DNA of 64,000 bases. Origin: Pseudoramibacter alactolyticus ATCC 23263. Its GTDB lineage: Bacteria; Bacillota; Clostridia; Eubacteriales; Eubacteriaceae. Position 1 is the first letter of the stretch. Every line of letters begins with the position of its first letter. The position numbers and the translations under genes were made by a program. Positions 33,637 through 41,509 of this stretch are shown piece by piece. The notes beneath the pieces were generated by a model. The model saw only the letters and a list, made by a program, of their open reading frames with translations. It did no database searches and was not told the origin of the DNA. The stretch is from the NCBI RefSeq assembly GCF_000185505.1, contig NZ_GL622359.1, forward strand, positions 1,591,971 through 1,655,970. The letters run 5' to 3'.

Positions 33637-34917
33637 CTACAACGCCCCGTAAAAGCCATCGTTTAAAATCTCCACCTCGAGGTGTGCGTCCCCCATAAAA
33701 CGGTAAAGCCGCGGCACCCGTTTATTCACCATGCACACCAATTCATAATTGATGGTGCCCAGCTTTTCCGCCAGCTCCTCGACGGGCAGGTGTTCACCGA
33801 AAAGTTCCACCTCGTCAAACAACGCCGCTTCCGGCACGTCTGTCACATCGACCATGCATTGGTCCATGCAGATATTGCCGACCACCGGGGCCCGACGCCC
33901 ATGGATCCACACCTCGGCCCCCTTGCCGGAGAGCATCCGCGTGTAGCCGTCGGCGTATCCCACCGCCAAGGTCGCGATCTTACGGTCGCCTTCGGCGATA
34001 AACCGCCGGCCATAGCCGCAGGAATCCCCGGCGTGCACCGTCTTCAAGTGGATGATCCGCGTTTTGAACGTCATTACCGGGCGCAGGGGAAGCTGTGCTT
34101 TCTTCACCTCGTCAGAGGGATAAAGCCCGTAAAGAATGATCCCCGGGCGCACCGCGTTAAACGCGGTCTTCCCGAAGTCGATGATGCTCGCCGAGTTCTC
34201 GACGTGCTTCAGCGGAATCTGAATGCCTCGAGCGTTCAATGCCCGGGTCACGTCCAGGTAGCGTTTCATCTGCAGTTGGGTAAAGGTCTTGTCCGCCTCG
34301 TCGGCCGTCGCAAAATGGGTGAACAACCCCAACAGATTGATGCCGGGCAGCTCGGCCATGGCCGCGATCGCCTCGGCCGCTTCATCCCAGCGAAAGCCAA
34401 TGCGCCCCATGCCCGTGTCCACCTTCACATGCACGTTCACCACGACATCGTTTTTCACCGCGTATTCCGAAAGGGCCCGGGCAAAATCCAGAGAATCCAC
34501 GGTGGGCTCGATATCCCACTCCACGATCTCCGGAATCTGATCCGTCAGCGTCACGCCAAGCAGCATGATGTCGCAGCGGTCGATACCTTTCTGCCGCAGG
34601 GCAATGGCCTCGTCCAGAAAAGCCACTGCCATGCGCCCAACCCCTTCATCCTGAAGGGTCTGCACCAACTCAATCCCATGGCCATAGGCGTCGGCCTTGA
34701 CCACTGCGATAAGCGCCGCACCGGGGCCCACATGCTTTTGAATCGCGTGCAGATTGCTCACCACATTGTCCAGATTGATTTCTGCCCAGGTCGGGCGATG
34801 AGCCGGCACCGGCACCTTGATGCCCAGTTCGTCAAAATCAAATGCCTCTGCCACAAAAGCGGTCATGTCACTTTCATCCACAAAAAACCGATGGTTCTTT
34901 TCGCTTATTTCACTCAT
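33637..34917 (-). CDS. alr: Alanine racemase with an N-terminal extension
   Basis: Alanine racemase interconverts L- and D-alanine for peptidoglycan. The PLP lysine is in AVVKADAYGHG, and the second catalytic tyrosine in HAGDSCGYGRRF; other segments are VHVKVDTGMGRIGFR, SIIDF and VGNICMDQCMVDVTD. The standard family start is RPTWAEINLD, here preceded by about 42 residues of unknown role (VDESDMTAFVAEAFDFDELG), so the protein has 426 residues rather than about 380. The start at the ATG at 34917 has GGAAAG some 11 bases upstream. It ends the ispF-mtnN-alr operon. Confidence 0.93.
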   Translation of the reverse strand: MSEISEKNHRFFVDESDMTAFVAEAFDFDELGIKVPVPAHRPTWAEINLDNVVSNLHAIQKHVGPGAALIAVVKADAYGHGIELVQTLQDEGVGRMAVAFLDEAIALRQKGIDRCDIMLLGVTLTDQIPEIVEWDIEPTVDSLDFARALSEYAVKNDVVVNVHVKVDTGMGRIGFRWDEAAEAIAAMAELPGINLLGLFTHFATADEADKTFTQLQMKRYLDVTRALNARGIQIPLKHVENSASIIDFGKTAFNAVRPGIILYGLYPSDEVKKAQLPLRPVMTFKTRIIHLKTVHAGDSCGYGRRFIAEGDRKIATLAVGYADGYTRMLSGKGAEVWIHGRRAPVVGNICMDQCMVDVTDVPEAALFDEVELFGEHLPVEELAEKLGTINYELVCMVNKRVPRLYRFMGDAHLEVEILNDGFYGAL

Positions 34918-34945
34918 TGCAATTGTCTTTCCATTCCTCAATTAT

Positions 34946-35641
34946 CTAATGCACCGGCATCAGCGCGATCATCGCGGCGGCCACCAGTCCGGCGCTGACC
35001 GCCGCCCGGGCGTAATGCGTTTGATAAGCCTCGTTCAGCGCTTCATCCGCCAAATCTGAAATGCCCCGGATCACGGCGAAGGGGACCTGATTCACCGCGG
35101 CGACCTGTCCGACGGCTGCCCCTTCCATCTCGGCGCAAAGCCCGCCGAAATGATCGGCCAGTGCCTGCTTGAGCGCGGCAGAAGCCACAACGCGATCACC
35201 TGTCAACACCCGGCCGATCCGAGTCGTCACGTTAAGTTTGTGCGCAACCGCTTCGGCCAGCGCAACGAGATTCGGCGCCGCTGTGTACGCCACTTGGCGC
35301 ATCCCGGGCACTTCCCCCAGGTCAAAGCCCGCCGCCGTCGCATCCACATCGTACTGCACGCAGTCTTTGGCAACCACCAGCTGGCCCGCGGTGAGCCGCC
35401 TGTCGAGCGCTCCCGCGACCCCCACGTTAATCACGCAGTCCACCGCGTACACGCTGATCAGCGCCTGTGCGCAGAGTGCCGCGTTCACCTTGCCGACGCC
35501 GGACTGGGCGAGCACCACCTCCCGGCCGCCGATGATGCCGCATGTCACGGCGACCCCGGCGGACCTGGATGCCCGGCTTTCCCGCATCGCCCCGGCGATA
35601 ACGGCCGCTTCCTCCGGAAGCGCTGCAATCACGCCGATCAT
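34946..35641 (-). CDS. mtnN: 5'-Methylthioadenosine/S-adenosylhomocysteine nucleosidase
   Basis: MtnN (Pfs) hydrolyses the glycosidic bond of MTA, SAH and 5'-deoxyadenosine, in the methionine and SAM recycling routes. The 231-residue protein has the PNP-like fold: start [28 protein letters not shown], and the catalytic residues Glu in CAEMEGAAV and Asp in [11 protein letters not shown]. The ATG at 35641 overlaps the ispF stop (ATGA), so the genes are coupled. SAH and 5'-deoxyadenosine are made by TrmB, TrmN6 and the radical SAM protein in this window. Confidence 0.95.
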   Translation of the reverse strand: MIGVIAALPEEAAVIAGAMRESRASRSAGVAVTCGIIGGREVVLAQSGVGKVNAALCAQALISVYAVDCVINVGVAGALDRRLTAGQLVVAKDCVQYDVDATAAGFDLGEVPGMRQVAYTAAPNLVALAEAVAHKLNVTTRIGRVLTGDRVVASAALKQALADHFGGLCAEMEGAAVGQVAAVNQVPFAVIRGISDLADEALNEAYQTHYARAAVSAGLVAAAMIALMPVH

Positions 35642-36120
35642 CGGCGGTACAGGCACGCAACCGCCTTGGCCGCAATGCCTTCCTCCCGTCCGGTAAAGCC
35701 CAGATGCTCCTCGGTCGTCGCCTTCACATTGATCTGCGACGCTTCCGTGCAGAGGATGTTTGCGATATTTTGACGCATCCCGGGAATGTATGGGCCCATC
35801 TTCGGGGCCTGCGCCACAATGATGCTGTCGATATTGCCGACGCGATAGCCCTCCCGGCGCATCATCGCCGCCACCTCGGCCAAAAGATCCCGGCTGTCGG
35901 CCCCAGCGTAACGCGGATCCGTGTCCGGAAAATGAGCACCGATATCCCCCAGGCCGAGCGCGCCGAGAATCGCATCCATGATCGCGTGAAGCAGCACGTC
36001 GGCATCCGAATGGCCGAGCAGTCCCTTCTCGCAGGGGATGGCCATCCCGCCGATAAAAAGCGGTCGATCGGCCGCCAATCGGTGCACGTCGTAGCCGATC
36101 CCCACTCGCAAAAGATCCAT
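35638..36120 (-). CDS. ispF: 2-C-methyl-D-erythritol 2,4-cyclodiphosphate synthase
   Basis: IspF forms the cyclic diphosphate of the MEP isoprenoid pathway. The 160-residue trimeric enzyme shows the zinc-binding GIGYDVHRL with D-x-H, the third ligand His in [13 protein letters not shown], and FPDTDPRY and [21 protein letters not shown]. The start was set at the ATG at 36120 after GAAGGGAAAAGACG, ignoring a frame extension to 36174. It leads the operon with mtnN and alr. Confidence 0.96.
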   Translation of the reverse strand: MDLLRVGIGYDVHRLAADRPLFIGGMAIPCEKGLLGHSDADVLLHAIMDAILGALGLGDIGAHFPDTDPRYAGADSRDLLAEVAAMMRREGYRVGNIDSIIVAQAPKMGPYIPGMRQNIANILCTEASQINVKATTEEHLGFTGREEGIAAKAVACLYRR

Positions 36121-36277
36121 CGTCTTTTCCCTTCTATGAATCATCCATGACGAATCGGCGTCTTCAAGGCGCATCGCGCAGCCCCTTTCCGCTTCATTCG
36201 CCGGCGGCCGTTATCGATTGCCAAAACGCGCACACAGTCCGTTTCGCGTTACCGGCAATCCATTGTTGTTATGCTTT

Positions 36278-36306
36278 ATTATACGCTCTAAGCGGCGGCG
36301 CATCAA
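36278..36306 (-). promoter_or_regulatory. Promoter of the ispF-mtnN-alr operon
   Basis: On the minus strand TTGATG (36306-36301), 17 bases, TATAAT (36283-36278). A leader of about 150 bases precedes ispF. Confidence 0.7.
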
Positions 36307-36342
36307 GCAACGATTGTGCCATTGCCCATCGAAAACGCATTT

Positions 36343-36363
36343 AAAAAACGCAATGCGTTTTTT
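36343..36363. terminator. Possible terminator in the ispF / etfB gap
   Basis: AAAAAACGC (36343-36351) and GCGTTTTTT (36355-36363) form a short hairpin with a three-base loop, upstream of the divergent ispF promoter. The remaining gap to 36548 holds nothing I can support. Confidence 0.4.
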
Positions 36364-36548
36364 AGCGCGCGATTAAAGGCAGCCATGCACCTAATTCACA
36401 CAGCGAGCACTTAAAGGGCCATCGCGCCATGCCTTCTGCCCCTTTAACCATCGCCTCCTTTAGGCCGGCATTTTCACCGAGCGTCAAAACCGTTAATTAT
36501 AATAATTTAAAAGTTTGATATTTTTTTCACTTTCCAAGCAAAAAGTCC

Positions 36549-36578
36549 TTTACGGCGCTTCATTTTCTATGCTATAAT
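36549..36578 (+). promoter_or_regulatory. Promoter of etfBA
   Basis: TTTACG (36549-36554), 18 bases and a perfect TATAAT (36573-36578). The -35 box is poor. The etfB start follows about 70 bases later. Confidence 0.55.
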
Positions 36579-36650
36579 CAGAATCAGTCGATGGTTGGAT
36601 GTAAACCTATACCCAACCGCAACTATGATATAAGGAGGCTACGTAATATC

Positions 36651-37451
36651 ATGAACATTCTCGTGTGTGTTAAACAAGTGCCAGACACCACCGAAATCCG
36701 CATTGATCCGGAAACAAACCGGTTGATCCGCGACGGTGTGCCGAGCATTGTCAATCCTTTTGATGGGTATGCCCTGGAAATGGCTGCTCGCATTAAGGAT
36801 GAAAGAGACGATGTCAAAATTGTCGTCGTTTCAATGGGGCCAGAACAAGCCAAGGAAGCGCTCAAAAACTGCCTGGCTGTCGGCGGTGACGCCGCTTATC
36901 TGATCTCCGGCCGCAAATTCGGCGGATCCGATACTTTAGCGACCAGCTACATTCTTTCCAGAGGGATTGCTAAAATTGAAGAAACCGAAGGCAAGTTTGA
37001 CGCCATCTTCTGCGGGAAACAGGCAATCGACGGCGATACCGCCCAGGTGGGTCCGGAACTGGCGGAACACCTCGGTCTGCCCCAGGTGACCTACGGCTTA
37101 ACCGCCGAAATCGTCGATGACGAAATCCAGATCACCCGCGAAACCGAAGACGGCCAGGAAATTCTCGCCATGGATTTCCCATGCCTGGTCACCGCGACTA
37201 AACCAAATTTTGATCCTCGCCTGCCGAAGATCAAAGACAAGCTGGCTGCCAGAAAGAAAGAAATCACCGTTCTCTCTGAAGACGATCTGGACTGCGATTT
37301 TTCACTCTGCGGTCTTGGCGGATCCCCGACCAAGGTTAAAAAGACTTTCGTTCCCCCGGTCAAACAGGGCGGCATGAAAATCGAAGCAGAAACCGGTGAA
37401 GAAGCCGCTCAGAAACTGGCTGAATTGCTCGACAAAGATAACGTGCTTTAA
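36651..37451 (+). CDS. etfB: Electron transfer flavoprotein beta subunit
   Basis: EtfB forms a heterodimer with EtfA that carries electrons to and from acyl-CoA dehydrogenases; in anaerobes it can bifurcate electrons to ferredoxin. The 266-residue protein begins MNILVCVKQVPDTTEIRID and has the AMP/FAD-binding CGKQAIDGDTAQVGPELAEHLGLPQ segment seen in clostridial forms. The start was set at the ATG at 36651; the ribosome binding site AAGGAGG (36632-36638) lies a little far at 12 bases. The etfA gene follows after 15 bases. The genes stand apart from the acyl-CoA dehydrogenase at 16535, which is a plausible partner. Confidence 0.95.
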   Translation: MNILVCVKQVPDTTEIRIDPETNRLIRDGVPSIVNPFDGYALEMAARIKDERDDVKIVVVSMGPEQAKEALKNCLAVGGDAAYLISGRKFGGSDTLATSYILSRGIAKIEETEGKFDAIFCGKQAIDGDTAQVGPELAEHLGLPQVTYGLTAEIVDDEIQITRETEDGQEILAMDFPCLVTATKPNFDPRLPKIKDKLAARKKEITVLSEDDLDCDFSLCGLGGSPTKVKKTFVPPVKQGGMKIEAETGEEAAQKLAELLDKDNVL

Positions 37452-37466
37452 GAGAGAAGATCAGAA

Positions 37467-38474
37467 ATGGAACCAAAAACAAAAGACCTTTGGGTATTTA
37501 TTGAAACCAACCCTGATGGCTCCGCTCAAAACGTGGGCCTTGAATTATTAAATCCCGGCCGCGAATTGGCTGACAAACAAGGCGGCAAGCTCGTCGGTTT
37601 GGTTGTCGGCAGCAACGTCGACGCCGCGGTGAAAGCGGCCGCCGAACACGGTGCCGATCAGCTGATCGTCGTCGACGGTCCGGAATACGCCCATTTCACC
37701 ACCGACGCTTATGCCAATGCCATTTGCGAAATGCTCACCAAATACGCACCGACCACCATGCTCATCGGCGCCACCAACAATGGCCGCGATGTCGGGCCGC
37801 GCGTATCCTGCCGTCTGCAGACGGGCTTAACCGCTGACTGTACGCGTCTGGCCATCGACGAAGAAACCGGCAACATCGCCTGGACTCGTCCGGCTTTCGG
37901 CGGCAACCTGATGGCCACGATCCTCTGCCCGGATCACCGGCCGCAGCTCGGGACCGTTCGCCCCGGCGTCTTTAAAGCAGCAGCGCCGGAAGAAGGCCGC
38001 ACCTGTGAAGTCATCAAGGAAGACTTCCACGTCGCTCCGGAAGACATCCACACGCGCCTGATTAAAGAAATTCAGGAAGATGCTTCCGAACTCGTCGATC
38101 TGGTCGGCGCCGACATCATCGTCGCCGGCGGCCGCGGTGTCGGCGGACCGGAAGGTTTTGAACCGCTGAAAGAACTCTGCGAAGTCCTCGGTGCCACCCT
38201 CGGGACCTCCCGTGCCTGCGTTGACTCCGGCTGGATCTCCCATTCCCATCAGGTTGGGCAGACCGGCAAAACTGTCGGTCCGAAACTTTACATCGCCTGC
38301 GGAATTTCCGGCGCCATTCAGCACGTGGCCGGAATGAGCAGCTCGGATGTGATCGTCGCGATCAACAAAGATCCCGATGCGCCTATTTTCGATATCGCAG
38401 ACTACGGCATTGTCGGCGACCTCTTTACCGTCGTTCCCGCTTTGACCGAAGCGATTAAACAAGTCAAAGCTTAA
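37467..38474 (+). CDS. etfA: Electron transfer flavoprotein alpha subunit
   Basis: This 335-residue partner of EtfB carries the FAD domain in its C-terminal half: VAGGRGVGGPEGFEPLKEL, GTSRACVDSGW, SHQVGQTGKTVGPKLYIACG and ISGAIQHVAGM, then INKDPDAPIFDIADYGIVGDL, the standard FAD-binding sequence. The N-terminal half is the usual alpha/beta domain. No ferredoxin-type cysteine cluster precedes it, so it is the plain EtfA form. A terminator follows directly. Confidence 0.96.
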   Translation: MEPKTKDLWVFIETNPDGSAQNVGLELLNPGRELADKQGGKLVGLVVGSNVDAAVKAAAEHGADQLIVVDGPEYAHFTTDAYANAICEMLTKYAPTTMLIGATNNGRDVGPRVSCRLQTGLTADCTRLAIDEETGNIAWTRPAFGGNLMATILCPDHRPQLGTVRPGVFKAAAPEEGRTCEVIKEDFHVAPEDIHTRLIKEIQEDASELVDLVGADIIVAGGRGVGGPEGFEPLKELCEVLGATLGTSRACVDSGWISHSHQVGQTGKTVGPKLYIACGISGAIQHVAGMSSSDVIVAINKDPDAPIFDIADYGIVGDLFTVVPALTEAIKQVKA

Positions 38475-38498
38475 GCATTCGGCATAGCCTTTAGAACA

Positions 38499-38535
38499 AT
38501 CCCCTTTCGAACCTTTTCGGCAGGGGATTTTTTTA
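38499..38535 (+). terminator. Terminator after etfA
   Basis: AATCCCC and GGGGATT form a stem around an 18-base loop, followed by a T-tract. Confidence 0.7.
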
Positions 38536-38552
38536 TCGTTTTCTTGGCTCAA

Positions 38553-38581
38553 AAAAGGAACCCCCGAAGGAGGTTCCTTTT
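38553..38581. terminator. Bidirectional terminator
   Basis: AAAAGGAACC (38553-38562) pairs with GGTTCCTTTT (38572-38581), ending the minus-strand zinc-ribbon gene and backing up the etfA terminator. Confidence 0.88.
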
Positions 38582-38915
38582 AATTGGAGGATCCCTTATT
38601 TTTTTCTTCCTCTATCTCTTTATAAATCCGATACGGTTTGGTGATCACCCGGAAGGGCAGTGATTTTAAAAAGCCGTTGAGATCTTCCTGCATTTCCTGT
38701 GTCATGCGCGCCGGCTTGGACATCACCCGCTTCACAAATTCCTCTTTATAATGGCGGTTAATATAATGCTGATCCATCTGCAAAGACATGCCGCATTCGG
38801 AGCAAGTGACCTTGTGAATCTGATCATTACGATATTCCACTTCGTGGAGCGTCTCCCGGTCACAATTGACACAATATAAATAGGCTTCCATCGTGTTTTT
38901 TCGTTTTGCTTTCAT
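38580..38915 (-). CDS. Small zinc-ribbon protein of unknown function
   Basis: This 111-residue protein carries two cysteine pairs, YCVNCDRETLHEV and CSECGMSLQMD, spaced like a zinc ribbon (about residues 14-45). The remainder is charged and helical with a basic character (KEEFVKRVMSKPARMTQEM). The start was set at the ATG at 38915 after AGGAGGCC. A DNA- or RNA-binding or chaperone-like role is possible, but I do not know a function. The structured-RNA candidate at 38986-39150 lies directly upstream on the same strand, so it may be the leader of this gene. Confidence 0.75.
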   Translation of the reverse strand: MKAKRKNTMEAYLYCVNCDRETLHEVEYRNDQIHKVTCSECGMSLQMDQHYINRHYKEEFVKRVMSKPARMTQEMQEDLNGFLKSLPFRVITKPYRIYKEIEEEKNKGSSN

Positions 38916-38985
38916 CGCCAAAAGGCCTCCTGATTCTCATTTCGTCGTTATTATACCACAGGAACGCCGCCTCTTTATGTCACGA

Positions 38986-39150
38986 AATAAAAAAAGAACT
39001 CCGAACATCAATTAAGGGGGGAGGCGTTCGGAGTTCTATGGAGAGAGGGGGGTAATATTATGATTCCTCACTGAGTTCTCGCCGCTCAGCAGGAAGAACA
39101 TCAAACCATCCAATCGGGTGTGTGATCAACTGAATGATTATCTTTGATGT
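38986..39150 (-). ncRNA. Candidate structured RNA or attenuator with a leader peptide
   Basis: A transcript starting near 39150 would hold three helices. Helix 1 joins the extreme 5' end CATCAAA (39149-39143) to TTTGATG (39105-39099), which includes a start codon. Helix 2 is CTGAG/CTCAG with an outer TTCC/GGAA (39064-39095). Helix 3 is AGAACTCCGAAC/GTTCGGAGTTCT (38995-39037), followed by seven U residues, a strong terminator. The unit lies between tyrA and the zinc-ribbon gene with its own promoter. It may be an independent small RNA or an attenuator for the gene that follows. I do not recognise a known class. Confidence 0.6.
39036..39101 (-). CDS. Putative 21-residue leader peptide
   Basis: Within the structured RNA an open frame codes for MFFLLSGENSVRNHNI plus TPLSP. 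Its ATG is paired in helix 1 of the RNA and its stop codon touches the 5' arm of the terminator hairpin, so translation would affect both structures. The ribosome binding site is weak (GGATGG). It shows no run of one rare or regulatory codon apart from two phenylalanines. Expression is unproven. Confidence 0.3.
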   Translation of the reverse strand: MFFLLSGENSVRNHNITPLSP

Positions 39151-39156
39151 GATTAC

Positions 39157-39185
39157 AGTATAAACCCTTATGTAAAAAACGTCAA
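39157..39185 (-). promoter_or_regulatory. Promoter of the structured RNA
   Basis: On the minus strand TTGACG (39185-39180), exactly 17 bases, then TATACT (39162-39157): ten of twelve consensus positions. It lies after the tyrA stop codon. Confidence 0.75.
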
Positions 39186-39277
39186 GTGATGAAACAATGT
39201 AATTTTAATTCAATCTATTGTAATCTGTTTCATCCCGTTGAAAACGATATTATTTTCGCTTTTTATTAAGAATTTAT

Positions 39278-40180
39278 TCAGTCTTTTGATGCTTGCCGGC
39301 TTTGTCTGGTCTTATTCTGGCGGTCCACTTCCATGATGACGCGTTTGGTTCGCACGGATTGCATCATCGTCTGCAGACCGGCTTCGTCAGACGCCTCAAT
39401 CAGCTGACGCATGGCCTTCAGACTTTGTTCAAAGCTGTCAATTTGCTCGAGCAACGGCGCTTTATTGGTGACAAACAACTCAGACCACATCGGCGCATTA
39501 ATCATAGCGATGCGGGTCAAATCGCAGAAACTTCCTCCTTCAAAATCGGAAATATGCCGGTCCTCCTTGCAGTCGATCAAGGCACAGGCGATCACATGGC
39601 ACAGCTGTGACGTAAAGGCAATCTTGCTGTCGTGACCTTCAGGGCTTGTCTCCACAATATTATTAAAGCCCAAGCCACGGATGACGGTTTTGAGCCAGGC
39701 GATGTTTTCCGGTTTGTTCTGCGGCGTCGGCACCAGAATATAATTGTGATCCACAAAAATATCGGCCGTCGCTCCGCCGAAGCCTTCTTTTTCGCTGCCA
39801 GCCATGGGATGCCCCATAATAAAATCCAGGTCTCCCCGGAGATTGGGCAGCACCCGATCGACCAAAACGCCTTTAACGCCCGTGATGTCGGTAATCACCG
39901 AACCGCTTTTAAAATTGGCCATATGTTCGTCAAAAAAGGCGACGGTCTGCCGCGGATACAAACAAAAGACCACCAGATCCGCCGTGCCGAGCAAATCCGC
40001 CGCCCCTTCCGGGTCGTTCTCCCCGCGGTCGATCACACCCGCCTCCAGCGCGCGCTCAAGCACTTCCCCATCGAGGTCATAAGCACCGATCATCGCCGGT
40101 TCCTGCCGGCGCAGCCCCATGGCAAGTGCCCCGCCCATCAGTCCCAGGCCGATAATCGCGATATTTTTTCCTTCTAACAT
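39278..40180 (-). CDS. tyrA: Prephenate dehydrogenase
   Basis: TyrA converts prephenate to 4-hydroxyphenylpyruvate for tyrosine synthesis. The 300-residue protein has an N-terminal Rossmann domain (NIAIIGLGLMGGALAMGL) and the family helical domain, with catalytic-type residues in IMGHPMAGSEKEGFGGAT (histidine) and FTSQLCHVIACAL. FEGGSFCDLTRIAMINAPMW fits the substrate pocket. It has no chorismate mutase or ACT domain, so feedback by tyrosine through ACT is unlikely. The start was set at ATG 40180 after AAGGAGCAGGATT. No other aromatic genes are adjacent. Confidence 0.93.
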   Translation of the reverse strand: MLEGKNIAIIGLGLMGGALAMGLRRQEPAMIGAYDLDGEVLERALEAGVIDRGENDPEGAADLLGTADLVVFCLYPRQTVAFFDEHMANFKSGSVITDITGVKGVLVDRVLPNLRGDLDFIMGHPMAGSEKEGFGGATADIFVDHNYILVPTPQNKPENIAWLKTVIRGLGFNNIVETSPEGHDSKIAFTSQLCHVIACALIDCKEDRHISDFEGGSFCDLTRIAMINAPMWSELFVTNKAPLLEQIDSFEQSLKAMRQLIEASDEAGLQTMMQSVRTKRVIMEVDRQNKTRQSRQASKD

Positions 40181-40270
40181 CAATCCTGCTCCTTATTCAT
40201 TTGCTAAAGTGACTATTGGTATTATAGGCTTTTTCCCAGGGGCACGCAAGGATCGCCGACAGGCCGCGAA

Positions 40271-40332
40271 ATGTGATTGATTTTGATTTTTTACTTCTAT
40301 TTTTGATTATTTTTGATCGTTTATGATTTTTA
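40271..40332. repeat. Tandem TTTTGAT-like repeats in the fba upstream region
   Basis: The motif T(T)TTGAT or close variants recurs five times between 40271 and 40332 in a T-rich stretch 15 bases upstream of the fba -35 box. It could be an UP element on the opposite strand or a regulator site; it is recorded as repeat sequence only. Confidence 0.4.
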
Positions 40333-40344
40333 TGACGATATCGA

Positions 40345-40373
40345 TTGTCAATCGCCGCAAAAAAGGATATAAT
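40345..40373 (+). promoter_or_regulatory. Sigma-A promoter of fba
   Basis: TTGTCA (40345-40350), 17 bases and TATAAT (40368-40373), with one mismatch to consensus. The start codon follows 31 bases later behind GGAGG. Confidence 0.8.
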
Positions 40374-40403
40374 AAAGCCAATTAATGGATGGAGGTCTCT
40401 CAC

Positions 40404-41267
40404 ATGTTAGTATCCGCAAAAGATATGCTCGTCAAAGCACGCGCCGGCCACTACGGCATCGGTGCCTTTAATATCAACAACCTCGAATGGACCAAGGCCA
40501 TTCTCGAAACCGCCCAGGAAAACAACTCCCCGGTCATTCTGGCCGTTTCCGAAGGCGCCGGCAAATACATGACCGGTTTTAAAACCGTCAGCGCCATGGT
40601 CAAGGCGATGATCGAATCGCTAAACATCACCGTGCCGGTCGCCCTGCACCTGGATCACGGCTCCTACGAAGGGGCTAAGGCCTGCATCAACGCCGGTTTT
40701 TCGTCCATCATGTTCGACGGCTCCCACCTGCCCTTTGAAGAAAATGTCGCCAAAACCCGCGAGCTCGTCGCGGCCGCCCATATCCTCGGGCTGTCCATCG
40801 AAGCCGAAGTCGGCACCATCGGCGGCGCAGAAGACGGCGTCATCGGTGCCGGCGAATTCGCCGATCCCAAAGAATGCAAACAAATTGCCGATCTGGGCAT
40901 CGATTTCCTCGCGGCCGGCATCGGCAACATCCACGGCGTTTATCCGGAAGGCTGGCCGGGGCTGAATTTTGACGTACTTGCCAAAATTCAACAAGAAATC
41001 GGCGAGCTGCCGATGGTGCTTCACGGCGGCACCGGCATTCCGGATGCCATGGTTCAAAAGGCCGTCAGCCTCGGCATTGCCAAGATCAACGTCAACACCG
41101 AATGCCAGCTGGTCTTCGCCGATGCGACCCGCCGCTACATTGAAGCCGGCAAGGACAAAGCCGGCAAAGGCTTCGACCCCCGCAAACTGCTGGCTCCCGG
41201 CACCGAGGCCATCAAAGCCAAGGTCGCCGAAAAAATGAAAGTCTTCGGCTCCATCGGCAAAGCCTGA
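40404..41267 (+). CDS. fba: Class II fructose-1,6-bisphosphate aldolase
   Basis: This 287-residue zinc aldolase joins or cleaves fructose-1,6-bisphosphate in glycolysis and gluconeogenesis. The catalytic aspartate and first zinc histidine are in VALHLDHGSYEGAKACI, the acidic site SIEAEVGTIGGAEDG follows, then GNIHGVYP and LHGGTGIPDAMVQKAVSLG with the remaining zinc histidines and phosphate loop, and KINVNTECQ at the end. It is monocistronic with its own promoter and terminator, in the clostridial form also called fbaA. A tagatose-bisphosphate role cannot be ruled out. Confidence 0.94.
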   Translation: MLVSAKDMLVKARAGHYGIGAFNINNLEWTKAILETAQENNSPVILAVSEGAGKYMTGFKTVSAMVKAMIESLNITVPVALHLDHGSYEGAKACINAGFSSIMFDGSHLPFEENVAKTRELVAAAHILGLSIEAEVGTIGGAEDGVIGAGEFADPKECKQIADLGIDFLAAGIGNIHGVYPEGWPGLNFDVLAKIQQEIGELPMVLHGGTGIPDAMVQKAVSLGIAKINVNTECQLVFADATRRYIEAGKDKAGKGFDPRKLLAPGTEAIKAKVAEKMKVFGSIGKA

Positions 41268-41288
41268 GCATTCAGCCTGGATCCTCAC

Positions 41289-41317
41289 AAAAACGGACAC
41301 CGCGGTGTCCGTTTTTT
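41289..41317 (+). terminator. Terminator of fba
   Basis: AAAACGGACACC and GGTGTCCGTTTT form a perfect stem with a two-base centre, ending in a T-tract. Confidence 0.92.
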
Positions 41318-41348
41318 ATTGCCATCTTTTCTTTTTATCGGCCTGCCA

Positions 41349-41487
41349 TCAATGCCGTTGCGCCAACCCCAATCGGGACCTTCCAGCACGGCGCCGCATC
41401 AAATCCGCCGCCTGATTGGTCGCCATCGGGGCCAGCACCAAGTGATTGGCCAACTGCAAGCCGATTGATGGCGATCTCCTTTCGATA
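41349..41487 (-). pseudogene. Remnant of an Old Yellow Enzyme / NADH:flavin oxidoreductase gene
   Basis: One minus-strand frame reads SIGLQLANHLVLAPMATNQA followed by ADLMRRR, which matches the N-terminal segment of Old Yellow Enzyme-type proteins (L-x-N-R-I-V-M-A-P-M-A-T-N). There is no start codon and a stop occurs after about 45 codons, so only a fragment of roughly one-tenth of such a gene remains. It lies just after the stop of the small gene at 41510. The likeness rests on one segment and is moderately certain. Confidence 0.5.
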
Positions 41488-41509
41488 CTGCATCAATGCC
41501 GCCTTTCCT

